From Salinicola socius (GTDB lineage: Bacteria; Pseudomonadota; Gammaproteobacteria; Pseudomonadales; Halomonadaceae), in contig NZ_MSDO01000025.1 in assembly GCF_001937195.1 (NCBI RefSeq), forward strand, positions 62,001-126,000: a DNA stretch of 64,000 bases. The letters run 5' to 3'. The translations under genes and the position numbers were made by a program. Positions 56,097-64,000 of this stretch are shown in pieces (positions within the stretch are counted from its first letter, which is position 1; the number at the start of each line of letters is the position of its first letter). Below the pieces are notes generated by a model. It was not told the DNA's origin. It saw only the letters and a program-made list of their open reading frames with translations, and ran no database searches.

Positions 56097-57386
56097 ATGC
56101 CCGCAGACGCTTCCGCCAGTCCCGACAGCCCCGTTTATCGCCAGCCCGGTTTCGTCCCCTTTCTTGCCTCCCGTCTCTGCGCGGTCTTCGCCATGCAGAT
56201 CCAGGCGATCGTGGTGGCGTGGCAGGTCTACGACATCACCCACGATCCGCTGACACTGGGCTATGTCGGCCTGGCGCAGTTTCTACCGATGGTCCTGCTG
56301 CTGCTGCCGGCCGGCGACGTGGTCGACCGCTTCGATCGCAAGCGGATCCTGCAACTCAGTTGGGCCGCGCAGGCACTCTGCAGCGTGTTGCTGATTCTGC
56401 TATCGCTGGAGCAGCCCGATTCGCCGCTACCGTTCTACGCGGTGCTGGTGCTGTTCGGCGCCGCCCGCGCCTTCACCGGGCCCACGCTGCAGAGTCTGCT
56501 GCCGCAGATCGTGCCGCGCGATCAGTTGGGCAAGGCGATCGCCGTCAACTCGTCGATCATGAAGATCGGGGTCATCGGCGGCCCGATGCTGGGCGGGCTG
56601 CTTTACGCCTTCGGCCCGACGCTGACCTACAGCGTCAACCTGGCCTGCTTCCTGGTCGCCCAACTGGCGCTGGCCGGCGTGCCGGTACGCTATGCCTTCG
56701 AGCGCGTCCAGACCGACGATACCGCCTGGCAGCGTTTCACCGCCGGCATTCATTACATCCGCAACAAGCCGGTGATTCTCGGGGTCATCTCGCTGGATCT
56801 GTTCGCCGTGCTGTTCGGAGGGATCGTTGCGCTGCTGCCGGTCTACGCCCATGAAATTCTGCATGTCGGCCCGGAGGGGCTCGGCGCGCTTCGCAGCTCG
56901 ATCGCCATCGGCGCGTTTCTGATGGGACTCTATCTCGGCGTTCGCGCCATCAAGCGCCATGCCGGCATGATCATGTTCGCCGCGGTGGCGGTGTTCGGCA
57001 TCGCCAACCTGGTGTTCGCCCTCTCCCACTGGTTCTGGCTCTCGTTCGGCGCCCTGCTGATCGCGGGTGCCGCCGACATGATCAGCGTCTACGTGCGCCT
57101 GACGCTGTTGCAGCTCGCGACACCAGACGAGATGCGCGGCCGGGTCAACGCCGTCAACATGCTGTTCATCGGTGCCTCCAATGAACTCGGGGAGTTCGAA
57201 TCCGGCGTCACGGCGTCGTGGTTCGGCACCGTGCCCGCAGCTGTCATCGGCTCGGTCGGTACATTGGCGATCGTCGGGATATGGATGTGGAGCTTCCCGG
57301 TGCTGAGGCACGCCGATCGTCTCGACGGCGTCGAAGAAGAGCCGCCAGCCCCGTCACGTCCCGAACCCGCCGGCAAGTCGGCGTGA
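56097..57386 (+). CDS. MFS transporter, EntS/DHA3-like
   Basis: A 429-residue MFS protein of the DHA3 type, with the pattern FVPFLASRLCAVFAMQIQAIVVAWQVYDIT in helix 1 and LPAGDVVDRFDRKRI in the first loop. DHA3 members include siderophore exporters such as EntS and macrolide pumps. AGGAC precedes the ATG at 56097; the frame opens at 55998. The substrate is unknown, and no siderophore gene is near. Confidence 0.83.
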   Translation: MPADASASPDSPVYRQPGFVPFLASRLCAVFAMQIQAIVVAWQVYDITHDPLTLGYVGLAQFLPMVLLLLPAGDVVDRFDRKRILQLSWAAQALCSVLLILLSLEQPDSPLPFYAVLVLFGAARAFTGPTLQSLLPQIVPRDQLGKAIAVNSSIMKIGVIGGPMLGGLLYAFGPTLTYSVNLACFLVAQLALAGVPVRYAFERVQTDDTAWQRFTAGIHYIRNKPVILGVISLDLFAVLFGGIVALLPVYAHEILHVGPEGLGALRSSIAIGAFLMGLYLGVRAIKRHAGMIMFAAVAVFGIANLVFALSHWFWLSFGALLIAGAADMISVYVRLTLLQLATPDEMRGRVNAVNMLFIGASNELGEFESGVTASWFGTVPAAVIGSVGTLAIVGIWMWSFPVLRHADRLDGVEEEPPAPSRPEPAGKSA

Positions 57387-57412
57387 TTCGATGAAAAGAC
57401 CGGCAAACGCCA

Positions 57413-58315
57413 TCACGCGTCCCGGCTTGCGTACTCGAACAGCTTGGCCAGCCGCGCTGCTACCGGCGTCAGCGGTACGCCACGACGTTTGATCATGTGA
57501 AAGGTCGCCAGCGGCAGCGGGTCATCCAGGGTCAGCTCCATCAGTTCGCCCATGCCATGCTGCGCGGTCATCTGCGAGGCAAACGCACCGACCATCTCGC
57601 TGTGCTGGATCAGATTGAGCGAAGTGGTGAACGAGTCGCACACCACGCTCACCTGATCACGCGAGAAACCGTGACGTTCCAGGGTGTCGGCGAGATCCGC
57701 GTAATAGCCGCTTCGTGCCGTTGGCAGCACCCAGTCGCAGTCGATCAACTCCTTCAACCGGGTGGCGCCCGCTCTGGGATGGTCCTGTCGCAGGACCACG
57801 ACGAAGGGCGTCGAGAAAAGCGGTAGCGCCTCGAGATCGCTATCGAGCACGCCGCTGGAGAGCGTATTGATCGAGAAGTCCAGCTCACCGTCGCGCAACC
57901 CCGCCACCATCGATGACAACTGGCCTTCGATCACCCGTAGCCTGACGTTGGGCAGTTCCCGCCGGAAGCGCGCGACGACCTGTGGCAGCAGCGTGCGCGC
58001 GACCGTGGCCGAAGCCCCCATCACGATCTGCCCGCGCAGCACCCCATTCAACTGCTCGACGTTCTCCCGCGCCCGGCGCAGTTCCTCGATGATCAGATGC
58101 GCGTGTTGATCGAACGCTCGCCCGGAGTCGGTCAGCGTCACGCCCTGGGAAGTGCGCACCAGCAGCGCCGCGCCCAATCCCTCTTCCAGCTCGCGAATCG
58201 CCTTGGTCAGCCCCGGTTGGGACAGCCCCAGCTCACGCGCTGCCGCACGAATACTGCCGCGGCGCGACACCTCGACGAAGGCCCGAATCTGGTGGAGCTT
58301 GATCGGATACTGCAT
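57413..58315 (-). CDS. abgR: LysR-family regulator AbgR
   Basis: A 300-residue LysR regulator whose HTH (KLHQIRAFVEVSRRGSIRAAARELGLSQPGLTKAIRELEEG-like) closely matches AbgR. The effector domain follows. It is divergent from abgT-abgA-abgB with a 292-base spacer that contains a dyad. It should regulate uptake and cleavage of p-aminobenzoyl-glutamate. Confidence 0.85.
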   Translation of the reverse strand: MQYPIKLHQIRAFVEVSRRGSIRAAARELGLSQPGLTKAIRELEEGLGAALLVRTSQGVTLTDSGRAFDQHAHLIIEELRRARENVEQLNGVLRGQIVMGASATVARTLLPQVVARFRRELPNVRLRVIEGQLSSMVAGLRDGELDFSINTLSSGVLDSDLEALPLFSTPFVVVLRQDHPRAGATRLKELIDCDWVLPTARSGYYADLADTLERHGFSRDQVSVVCDSFTTSLNLIQHSEMVGAFASQMTAQHGMGELMELTLDDPLPLATFHMIKRRGVPLTPVAARLAKLFEYASRDA

Positions 58316-58607
58316 ACGGCGACTCCCACTGCGCGATCACCGCAGGTTATCACCAAAAAGTAATCGACATCTTTTGCGAATCTCGAGCCGGCTCTACTGT
58401 TGACGAGTCGACGCCACCAGACTCCCGACTTCAGCCCCGGGTTTCCGGATCCAGATCTTCAGTCTGACGTTCTGAAGACGATGACGACGACATGCTCGAG
58501 GTCCAGACGCCATAACACAATCGATCGTCGGCTCCGAGCGCGGCAATAGCGCGATATAACATTCGATCGGCTCATCCGATCTACAACAACCGACTCAGGA
58601 GTTCCCC
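58316..58607. promoter_or_regulatory. abgR-abgT control region
   Basis: A 292-base divergent region. It holds the inverted repeat at 58456-58478 and a TATAAC (58555-58560) that could be an abgT -10 element. I see no other feature. Confidence 0.45.
58456..58478. promoter_or_regulatory. Candidate AbgR operator
   Basis: A perfect 7-bp inverted repeat TCTTCAG / CTGAAGA with a 9-base centre, between abgR and abgT. LysR regulators bind such dyads, but this is inference. Confidence 0.45.
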
Positions 58608-60143
58608 ATGGAAGCGACCGCGTCCCGTGACGCCGCTCGCCCGCGGCTGTCGATCCGGCTGCTGAACGCCATCGAGCGTTTCGGCAACCGGCTTCCCGAC
58701 CCCTTCATGATCTTCGTCATGCTGGCTGCCGCCGTGCTGGTGGCATCGGTGTTGTTTGCCCTCGCCGGCGCCACTGTCGAACATCCCGGCAGCGGCGAGG
58801 TAGAGGCAATTCGCAGCCTGGTCTCCGCCGAGGGTATCCAGTTCATTCTCGACTCGATGCTCGATAACTTCACCGGCTTCGCGCCGCTCGGGCTGGTGTT
58901 GTCGATGATGCTGGGTATCGGCCTGGCCGAAAAGCTGGGGCTGCTGGAGACGCTGGTGCGCCACACCATTCTTTCGGCACCCAAACGGCTGGTGACTTAC
59001 ACCGTGGCGTTTACCGGGATCATGATGAACGTCGCCTCCGACGCCTCGCTAATCCTGCTGCCGCCGCTGGCCGCCATGGTCTATCACTCCCTCGGCCGCC
59101 ATCCGATCGCCGGCCTGGCGCTGGGATTCGCCAGCGCCGGCGCGGGCTTCACCGCCAACCTGCTGATCGTCGGTACCGATGCGCTGCTGTCGGGCATTTC
59201 CACCGAAGCGGCGCGCATCGTCAGTCCCGACATCGTGGTGACGCCCGTGGACAACTGGTACTTCAACTGTGTCTCCGTGTTCGTGCTCACCATCGTGGCC
59301 GCCGTCGTCACCGAGCGTGTCATCGAGCCGCGCCTCGGCACCTATCAGGGCGACGTCGAGCAGGTCGAAAGCAGCGAGCCGGCAAATGCCCGCCGCGGTC
59401 TTCGCAACGCCGGCATTGCCGCGCTGATCTACGTCGCTGCCATCGCGACACTCCTCTTCTGGCCGAACTCGCCGCTGCGCGGCCCCGATGGCGAGCTGAT
59501 TCCGTCGCCGTTCCTGAGCGGCATCATTCCGATCATCCTGTTCTTCTTCATCACGGTCAGCGTGACCTGGGGCATCACCGTCGGCCGCATCAAGCGCTCG
59601 CGCGACGTGTCCGAGAACATGGCCGAGGCGATGCGCGATCTGGGCAGCTACATCGTGCTGATCTTCGCCGCCTCGCAGTTCATCGCCTGGTTCAACTGGA
59701 CCCACATCGGCACCTGGATCGCGGTCAACGGTGCCGACCTGCTGACCGCCATGGACTTCACCGGGTTCCCGGTCATCCTCTGCTACATCGTCTTCACGGC
59801 CTTCATGAATCTGCTGATCTTCAGCGGCTCGGCCAAATGGGCGCTGGAGGCACCGGTATTCGTACCGATGTTCATGCAGCTCGGCTATCACCCCGCCTTC
59901 GTCCAGGTCGCCTACCGCATCGCCGACTCCTCGACCAACATCATCTCGCCGCTCAATCCCTACATGATCGTCGTGCTCACCTTCATCCGGAAATACGACA
60001 AGAACGCCGGGCTCGGCACGCTGATGTCGCTGATGCTGCCCTACACCCTGGCATTTCTGAGCATCTGGATTCTTCTTCTGACGGCGTTCTACCTGCTGGG
60101 GCTGCCCTACGGCCCGGGTATCACCACCTATCTGCCCGCTTGA
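58608..60143 (+). CDS. abgT: p-Aminobenzoyl-glutamate transporter AbgT
   Basis: A 511-residue AbgT-family transporter with about ten helices and two re-entrant hairpins. Segments include RFGNRLPDPFMIFVML near the start, NVASDASLILLPPLAAM near residue 145 and ADSSTNIISPLNPYMI near 440. It imports p-aminobenzoyl-glutamate for cleavage by AbgAB; some relatives export sulfonamides. A run of purines (CAGGAG) precedes the ATG. abgA follows after 61 bases. Confidence 0.94.
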   Translation: MEATASRDAARPRLSIRLLNAIERFGNRLPDPFMIFVMLAAAVLVASVLFALAGATVEHPGSGEVEAIRSLVSAEGIQFILDSMLDNFTGFAPLGLVLSMMLGIGLAEKLGLLETLVRHTILSAPKRLVTYTVAFTGIMMNVASDASLILLPPLAAMVYHSLGRHPIAGLALGFASAGAGFTANLLIVGTDALLSGISTEAARIVSPDIVVTPVDNWYFNCVSVFVLTIVAAVVTERVIEPRLGTYQGDVEQVESSEPANARRGLRNAGIAALIYVAAIATLLFWPNSPLRGPDGELIPSPFLSGIIPIILFFFITVSVTWGITVGRIKRSRDVSENMAEAMRDLGSYIVLIFAASQFIAWFNWTHIGTWIAVNGADLLTAMDFTGFPVILCYIVFTAFMNLLIFSGSAKWALEAPVFVPMFMQLGYHPAFVQVAYRIADSSTNIISPLNPYMIVVLTFIRKYDKNAGLGTLMSLMLPYTLAFLSIWILLLTAFYLLGLPYGPGITTYLPA

Positions 60144-60204
60144 GGCGACAGGACACGACTGTGGGCAAGCGCATCAAGACACCCAACACGCGGAGAACAT
60201 CACA

Positions 60205-61551
60205 ATGAATACCGTGACCAAACCCGAGCTGACGGCAGCGGTCGAGGCCCTGATACCGCAGTTGACCCAGTGGCGACGGGATTTCCATCGCCATGCCGAG
60301 TCCGGCTGGGTCGAATTCCGAACGGCCTCTCTCGTTGCGGAAGAGCTGGACCGGCTCGGCTATGGCGTCAGCGTCGGCCGCGACGTGATCGACGCCGACA
60401 GTCGCATGGGCGTACCCGAGCCGGAAGTGATGGCCCGGGCACTCGAGCGCGCCCGCGACCAGGGCGCCGTCGAACGCTGGCTGCCGGCCCTCGCCGGCGG
60501 CTACACCGGCGTGGTAGCGGAATGGGATACCGGCCGCCCGGGGCCGACGTTGGCCTATCGCGTCGATCTCGATGCGCTCGATCTCGATGAGTCCAGTGAC
60601 AACGACCACCGGCCCAGCCGGGAGGGATTCGCCTCCTGCAACGCCGGCATGATGCATGCCTGTGGCCATGACGGTCATACCACCATCGGCCTCGGCCTGG
60701 CGCGTCTGTTCGTCGATCTGACGCCGCAATTGTGCGGTCGAATCAAGCTGATCTTCCAGCCCGCGGAAGAGGGCGTACGCGGCGCCCGGTCGATGGTCGA
60801 AGCCGGCGTGCTCGATGACGTGGATATCTTCATCGCCACTCATATCGGCACCGGCGTGGCCAAGGGAACGGTCGTCTGCGGTCATAACGGCTATCTCGCC
60901 ACCACCAAGCTCGATGTCACTTTCACCGGCGTGCCCGCCCATGCCGGTGCCAACCCGGAGGCCGGCAACAATGCGCTGCTGGCCGCGGCCCAGGCGGCGC
61001 TTGGCCTGCATGCCATTCCGCGCCACAGCGCCGGCGCCTCGCGCATCAACGTCGGCGTGCTCAATGCCGGCAGCGGCCGCAACGTGGTGCCCGGCACGGC
61101 CACGCTCAAGCTCGAAACGCGGGGAGAAACCAGCGCGATCGATGCCGAGATGCAGCGCCGGGCACGGAATGTTTTGCACGGCGCCGCGGCGATGCAGGGT
61201 GTCGAGATGGCGTACAGCCTTGCCGGCGAAGCGCGCAACTGCGAACCGAGCCCGGCGCTGGTCGAGTTCATTCGGGGGCATATCGCCGAGCTCCCCGGGA
61301 TCGACACCGTGATCCCCATCGAGAATCGTCCTTCCGGCTCCGAAGACGCCACGACCATGATGCAGCGCGTGCGGGAACGTGGGGGGCTGGCCACCTACAT
61401 GGTATTCGGTACCGAGCTCGCTGCCGGCCACCACCATCAGCGTTTCGATTTCGACGAAGACGTGCTGCCGCTGGCCATTCGCACCCTGGCCTATCTGGCA
61501 CTGCAGGCAGACGACCCGGCCCTTCACCGCCGACCTTCCGAGACGCTTTAA
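60205..61551 (+). CDS. abgA: p-Aminobenzoyl-glutamate hydrolase subunit A
   Basis: A 448-residue M20 metallopeptidase. Metal residues lie in MMHACGHDGHTTIGLG near residue 155, FQPAEEGVRGARSM near 190, and the His of AGHHHQRFDFDED near the C-terminus. AbgA pairs with AbgB to split p-aminobenzoyl-glutamate into p-aminobenzoate and glutamate, a folate breakdown salvage step. abgB follows after 14 bases. Confidence 0.93.
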   Translation: MNTVTKPELTAAVEALIPQLTQWRRDFHRHAESGWVEFRTASLVAEELDRLGYGVSVGRDVIDADSRMGVPEPEVMARALERARDQGAVERWLPALAGGYTGVVAEWDTGRPGPTLAYRVDLDALDLDESSDNDHRPSREGFASCNAGMMHACGHDGHTTIGLGLARLFVDLTPQLCGRIKLIFQPAEEGVRGARSMVEAGVLDDVDIFIATHIGTGVAKGTVVCGHNGYLATTKLDVTFTGVPAHAGANPEAGNNALLAAAQAALGLHAIPRHSAGASRINVGVLNAGSGRNVVPGTATLKLETRGETSAIDAEMQRRARNVLHGAAAMQGVEMAYSLAGEARNCEPSPALVEFIRGHIAELPGIDTVIPIENRPSGSEDATTMMQRVRERGGLATYMVFGTELAAGHHHQRFDFDEDVLPLAIRTLAYLALQADDPALHRRPSETL

Positions 61552-61565
61552 GGAAAAAGTTTTTC

Positions 61566-63041
61566 ATGGATATGAATGCGACTGACGATACGATCCGACA
61601 ACTCGACACCCTGATCGAGAGCAAGCGCGATCGCTTCATCGATTACGCCAATCAGGTATGGGAGCTCGCCGAGACCCGTTTCGAAGAAACCCGCTCTGCA
61701 GCGACGCTAAGCGACGCACTGGAAGCCGAGGGTTTTCGGGTCGAGCGCGGCATCGCGGGCATCGATACCGCCTTCGTTGCCAGCTACGGCAGTGGCAAGC
61801 CGGTCATTGCCCTGCTTGGCGAGTACGACGCCCTGGCCGGACTTAGTCAGCGCGGCGAAGCGAGCGATGCGGAGCCGCTGATTCCCGATGGCAATGGCCA
61901 TGGCTGTGGCCACAATCTGCTGGGCGTCGCCGCGCTCGCCGGCGCCGTCGGCGTGCGCGACTATCTCGAGGAACGGCGCTCGAAACAGGGTCTCGCCGGC
62001 ACGATCCGCTTCTACGGCTGCCCGGGTGAGGAAGGCGGTTCCGGCAAGACCTTCATGGTACGCGAAGGCGCCTTCGACGATGTCGATGCTGCCCTGACCT
62101 GGCATCCGCAGGCGTTCAACGCCATCTTCTCGACCCCGACGCTGGCCAATATCCAGGCCTACTTCCGCTTCAAGGGCACCTCGGCCCACGCTGCCAACTC
62201 GCCTCATCTCGGCCGCAGCGCGCTGGACGCCGTGGAGCTGATGAACGTCGGCGCCAACTATCTGCGCGAGCACATCGTGCCGGATGCGCGCCTGCACTAC
62301 TCGATCACTCGCACCGGCGGTGCCTCGCCCAACGTCGTCCAGGCCGATGCCGAGGTACTCTACCTGATGCGCGCCCGGCGCATGGGCGACGTTCAGGCGA
62401 TCTTCGAGCGTGTCCAGAAGATCGCCGAGGGCGCGGCGCTGATGACCGGCACCACCGTCGAAATGGAGTTCGACAAGGCATGCTCCGGCTATCGCCCCAA
62501 TCGCACCCTGGAAAAGCTGATGCAGTCACGGTTCGAGGCGTTCGGAGCCCCGCATCACGATGACAAGGAAAAGGCTTACGCCGAGCGAATCCATTCGACG
62601 GTCAGCGCCGATGACCTGCGCACCACCTACGCCAACATCGTCAGCGCCGGCGGAGCAGCCGCCGAAGTGTATGTCGATGGGCTCGAAGGCAAGGCTCTGG
62701 TCGACGATATCGCCCCCTACAGCGCCAGCGACGCACTGATGTATGGATCCACCGATGTCGGCGACGTCAGTTGGGTGGTGCCGACGGCTCAGTGCTATGT
62801 CAACTGCTTTGCGCTGGGCACTCCCCTGCATACCTGGCAGGTCGTCGCGCAAGGCCGCAGTTCCCTGGGCCACAAGGGCATGCTACAGGCCGCCAAGGTG
62901 ATGGCCGGTACTGCCGTTGCGCTGATGCAGAACCCGGCTGCCTTGGCTGAGGCCCGAGAGGAGCTGGACAAGGCCACGCAACGCGAGCCCTATCGCTGCC
63001 CGATTCCCGACGATGTCACGCCCTCGCCGCTGAAAGGGTGA
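61566..63041 (+). CDS. abgB: p-Aminobenzoyl-glutamate hydrolase subunit B
   Basis: A 491-residue M20 peptidase, the second subunit of the hydrolase. The metal block GHGCGHNLLG is near residue 113 and GCPGEEGGSGKTF near 155; DVGDVSWVVPTAQCYV near 395 carries a later metal residue. A lone dimerisation domain lies between. The order abgT-abgA-abgB differs from abgA-abgB-abgT in E. coli. Confidence 0.93.
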   Translation: MDMNATDDTIRQLDTLIESKRDRFIDYANQVWELAETRFEETRSAATLSDALEAEGFRVERGIAGIDTAFVASYGSGKPVIALLGEYDALAGLSQRGEASDAEPLIPDGNGHGCGHNLLGVAALAGAVGVRDYLEERRSKQGLAGTIRFYGCPGEEGGSGKTFMVREGAFDDVDAALTWHPQAFNAIFSTPTLANIQAYFRFKGTSAHAANSPHLGRSALDAVELMNVGANYLREHIVPDARLHYSITRTGGASPNVVQADAEVLYLMRARRMGDVQAIFERVQKIAEGAALMTGTTVEMEFDKACSGYRPNRTLEKLMQSRFEAFGAPHHDDKEKAYAERIHSTVSADDLRTTYANIVSAGGAAAEVYVDGLEGKALVDDIAPYSASDALMYGSTDVGDVSWVVPTAQCYVNCFALGTPLHTWQVVAQGRSSLGHKGMLQAAKVMAGTAVALMQNPAALAEAREELDKATQREPYRCPIPDDVTPSPLKG

Positions 63042-63318
63042 CAGGAGACGACGAGGAGCATAATGGCGGAAAACCTCGAGACGGCATGACCAGATAACGC
63101 CGTCTCTTCGACGACCAGAGACGTTTTCATGAATGCCGACACGCTCGAAAACTCGATACGCTGCTAATACTTCGTAGCAAAAGAACCATTCTTGTCGCCT
63201 GCCCCGTCCAACCCCGAAGCTAAGCCCGTGAAACCTAGGCCAAAGGCCAAGCGCGATCGCCCCCTAATGAAGCGGTCCGCTTTTTCGTTTTCGGACCCCT
63301 TACGCAGGCGATAACTTC
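63042..63318 (+). other. abgB-eboD intergenic region
   Basis: A 277-base gap. It contains an 8-bp stem with a 13-base loop (63078-63106) that might be a weak terminator for the abg operon. It also holds the leader ORF and duplicated start segment of the next gene. The paired TCCGCTTTTTCG segment is described separately. Confidence 0.5.
63267..63314 (+). other. Leader ORF from a duplicated start segment
   Basis: A 15-codon ORF encoding MKRSAFSFSDPLRRR, ending TAA five bases before the next ATG. Its first codons resemble those of the downstream protein (MNRPALSFSIDG), because about 30 bases around the start are duplicated. No ribosome site is visible before it. Confidence 0.4.
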
Positions 63319-63348
63319 ATGAACCGGCCCGCTTTATCGTTTTCGATC
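63267..63348 (+). repeat. Imperfect direct repeat of the eboD-like start region
   Basis: About 30 bases beginning at the ATG at 63267 recur at the ATG at 63319, 52 bases later. Both copies read ATGAA(G/C)CGG, a CCGCTTT core and TCGTTTTCG. Copies agree at roughly 24-25 of 30 positions. Confidence 0.75.
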
Positions 63349-64000
63349 GATGGCAATGTCGCTTTCGATGCATCGGATTTTACCCCGTCTCGCTCGCCAA
63401 TACGGCAAGACGCCGCCCAGCGCACTTCCCTGACCGACATTCATTGGCAACGATTTTCCGTCGCGTATGACTTCCCCGTGGCGTTTACGCGAGAGATCTT
63501 TTCTGCCGACAACACGCTGCTGGCCGATGTCATCTCGCGCCGGGAGCCCCACAAGAACCACCGTTGCCTGATTTACGTCGATGCGGGCATTGCCGCCACC
63601 TGGCCGGATCTCACCCGCCGTATCGAAGCCTATTTCACCGCTCATGCGAGCCGAATGACACTGCTGACGCCACCGATCACCGTGCCGGGTGGAGAGTTCG
63701 TGAAGGCCAATCGGGAGACGATCGACGGTGTGCTGGAAGATATCCGGCACTACGGCGTCGATCGTCATGCCTACGTCATCGTCATCGGCGGCGGCGCGGT
63801 GCTGGATGCGCTCGGACTCGCCGCAGCCATGGGCCATCGCGGCGTCCGCCTGATTCGGCTACCCACCACCGTGCTGTCTCAGAACGACAGCGGTGTCGGG
63901 GTCAAGAATGCCGTCAACTTCAAGGGCTGCAAGAACTTCATCGGCACCTTCGCCCCACCCTGGGCGGTGCTCAACGATTTCGACTTCCTGTGCACGCTCT
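63319..64000 (+). CDS. 3-dehydroquinate synthase-like (EboD-type) protein, partial
   Basis: A sugar-phosphate cyclase homologue running off the window, with 227 codons visible. It has the NAD-binding IVIGGGAVLDALGLAAAM and the active-site block LPTTVLSQNDSGVGVKNAV, in place of the QVDSSVGGKTGVN of true 3-dehydroquinate synthases. The NFKGCKNFIGTFAPPWAVLNDF region resembles EboD proteins of the Ebo cluster. The usual EboA-C partners are not upstream, so the cluster, if present, begins here or is arranged differently. The first 40 residues are unusual and contain a copy of the leader peptide. The start at 63319 has only AGG at a distance. Confidence 0.75.
   Translation, partial: MNRPALSFSIDGNVAFDASDFTPSRSPIRQDAAQRTSLTDIHWQRFSVAYDFPVAFTREIFSADNTLLADVISRREPHKNHRCLIYVDAGIAATWPDLTRRIEAYFTAHASRMTLLTPPITVPGGEFVKANRETIDGVLEDIRHYGVDRHAYVIVIGGGAVLDALGLAAAMGHRGVRLIRLPTTVLSQNDSGVGVKNAVNFKGCKNFIGTFAPPWAVLNDFDFLCTL

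Noticed and set aside
63078-63106. Strong terminator of the abg operon
   Set aside because: The stem is only 8 bp with a 13-base loop and no T-run follows, so it is mentioned only as a weak possibility.
63334-63837. A 167-codon minus-strand frame at the window end
   Set aside because: The plus strand encodes a dehydroquinate-synthase-like protein with clear motifs that runs to the window edge.

Overview
The window is chromosomal DNA of a high-GC gammaproteobacterium. The best fit is Halomonadaceae (a Halomonas, Salinicola, Kushneria or Chromohalobacter relative). This is inferred from the conserved ftsB-ispD-ispF-truD-surE-pcm-nlpD-rpoS and nrdR-rib-nusB-thiL-pgpA gene orders, the protein sequences, and genes for the compatible solute glucosylglycerate. 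I saw no insertion sequence, prophage, tRNA, rRNA or CRISPR array. Coding density is high, and most start choices could be settled by Shine-Dalgarno sites or 4-base ATGA overlaps.

Layout: 1-4.4 kb holds a small secreted repeat protein, a LysR regulator divergent from a UxaA/GarD-family sugar-acid dehydratase, and a KdgT permease. 4.4-10.3 kb holds an oxidoreductase, a membrane acyltransferase with an octanucleotide microsatellite just after its stop, an SDR dehydrogenase, two small-molecule exporters and a small lipoprotein. 10.4-12.9 kb is lon, with a sigma32-like promoter. 13.0-20.0 kb is the minus-strand run nrdR-ribD-ribB(X)-ribH-nusB-thiL-pgpA-DUF945. 20.1-24.6 kb is a glucosylglycerate module: a GH13 phosphorylase facing a gpgS/gpgP-type synthase-phosphatase pair. 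24.7-28.4 kb is the D-galactonate operon dgoR-dgoD-dgoA-dgoK, followed by glyA. 30.1-34.0 kb is ybbP-ybbA with divergent tesA. 34-40 kb holds zntB, a SelW-like protein, an MFS transporter, a short LOV photoreceptor, a PA3496-like small protein and ettA. 40-44 kb holds lpxL, alr and a tolC homologue. 44.2-51.7 kb is the rpoS-nlpD-(DUF368)-pcm-surE-truD-ispF-ispD-ftsB run. 51.8-57.4 kb holds a stand-alone YqfO/NIF3-like domain, two Nudix hydrolases, a 2OG-Fe(II) oxygenase and two MFS transporters. 57.4-63.0 kb is abgR-abgT-abgA-abgB for aminobenzoyl-glutamate use. The window ends inside a 3-dehydroquinate-synthase-like gene that resembles EboD.

The most unusual signal is structural. Short degenerate tandem duplications (8-22 bp units) lie at or within a few bases of gene starts and stops at about ten places. 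At gpgP, and probably at the eboD-like gene, the duplicated segment is the translation start region itself. This creates a small upstream ORF ahead of the real start. At gpgP the mini-ORF stop overlaps the gpgP start codon, which would allow translational coupling.

Other points of interest are a glucosylglycerate synthesis/phosphorolysis cycle, a RibBA protein whose GTP cyclohydrolase II half has lost its zinc cysteines, a missing riboflavin synthase gene in the rib operon, and divergent tesA/ybbA start codons that share one CATG.
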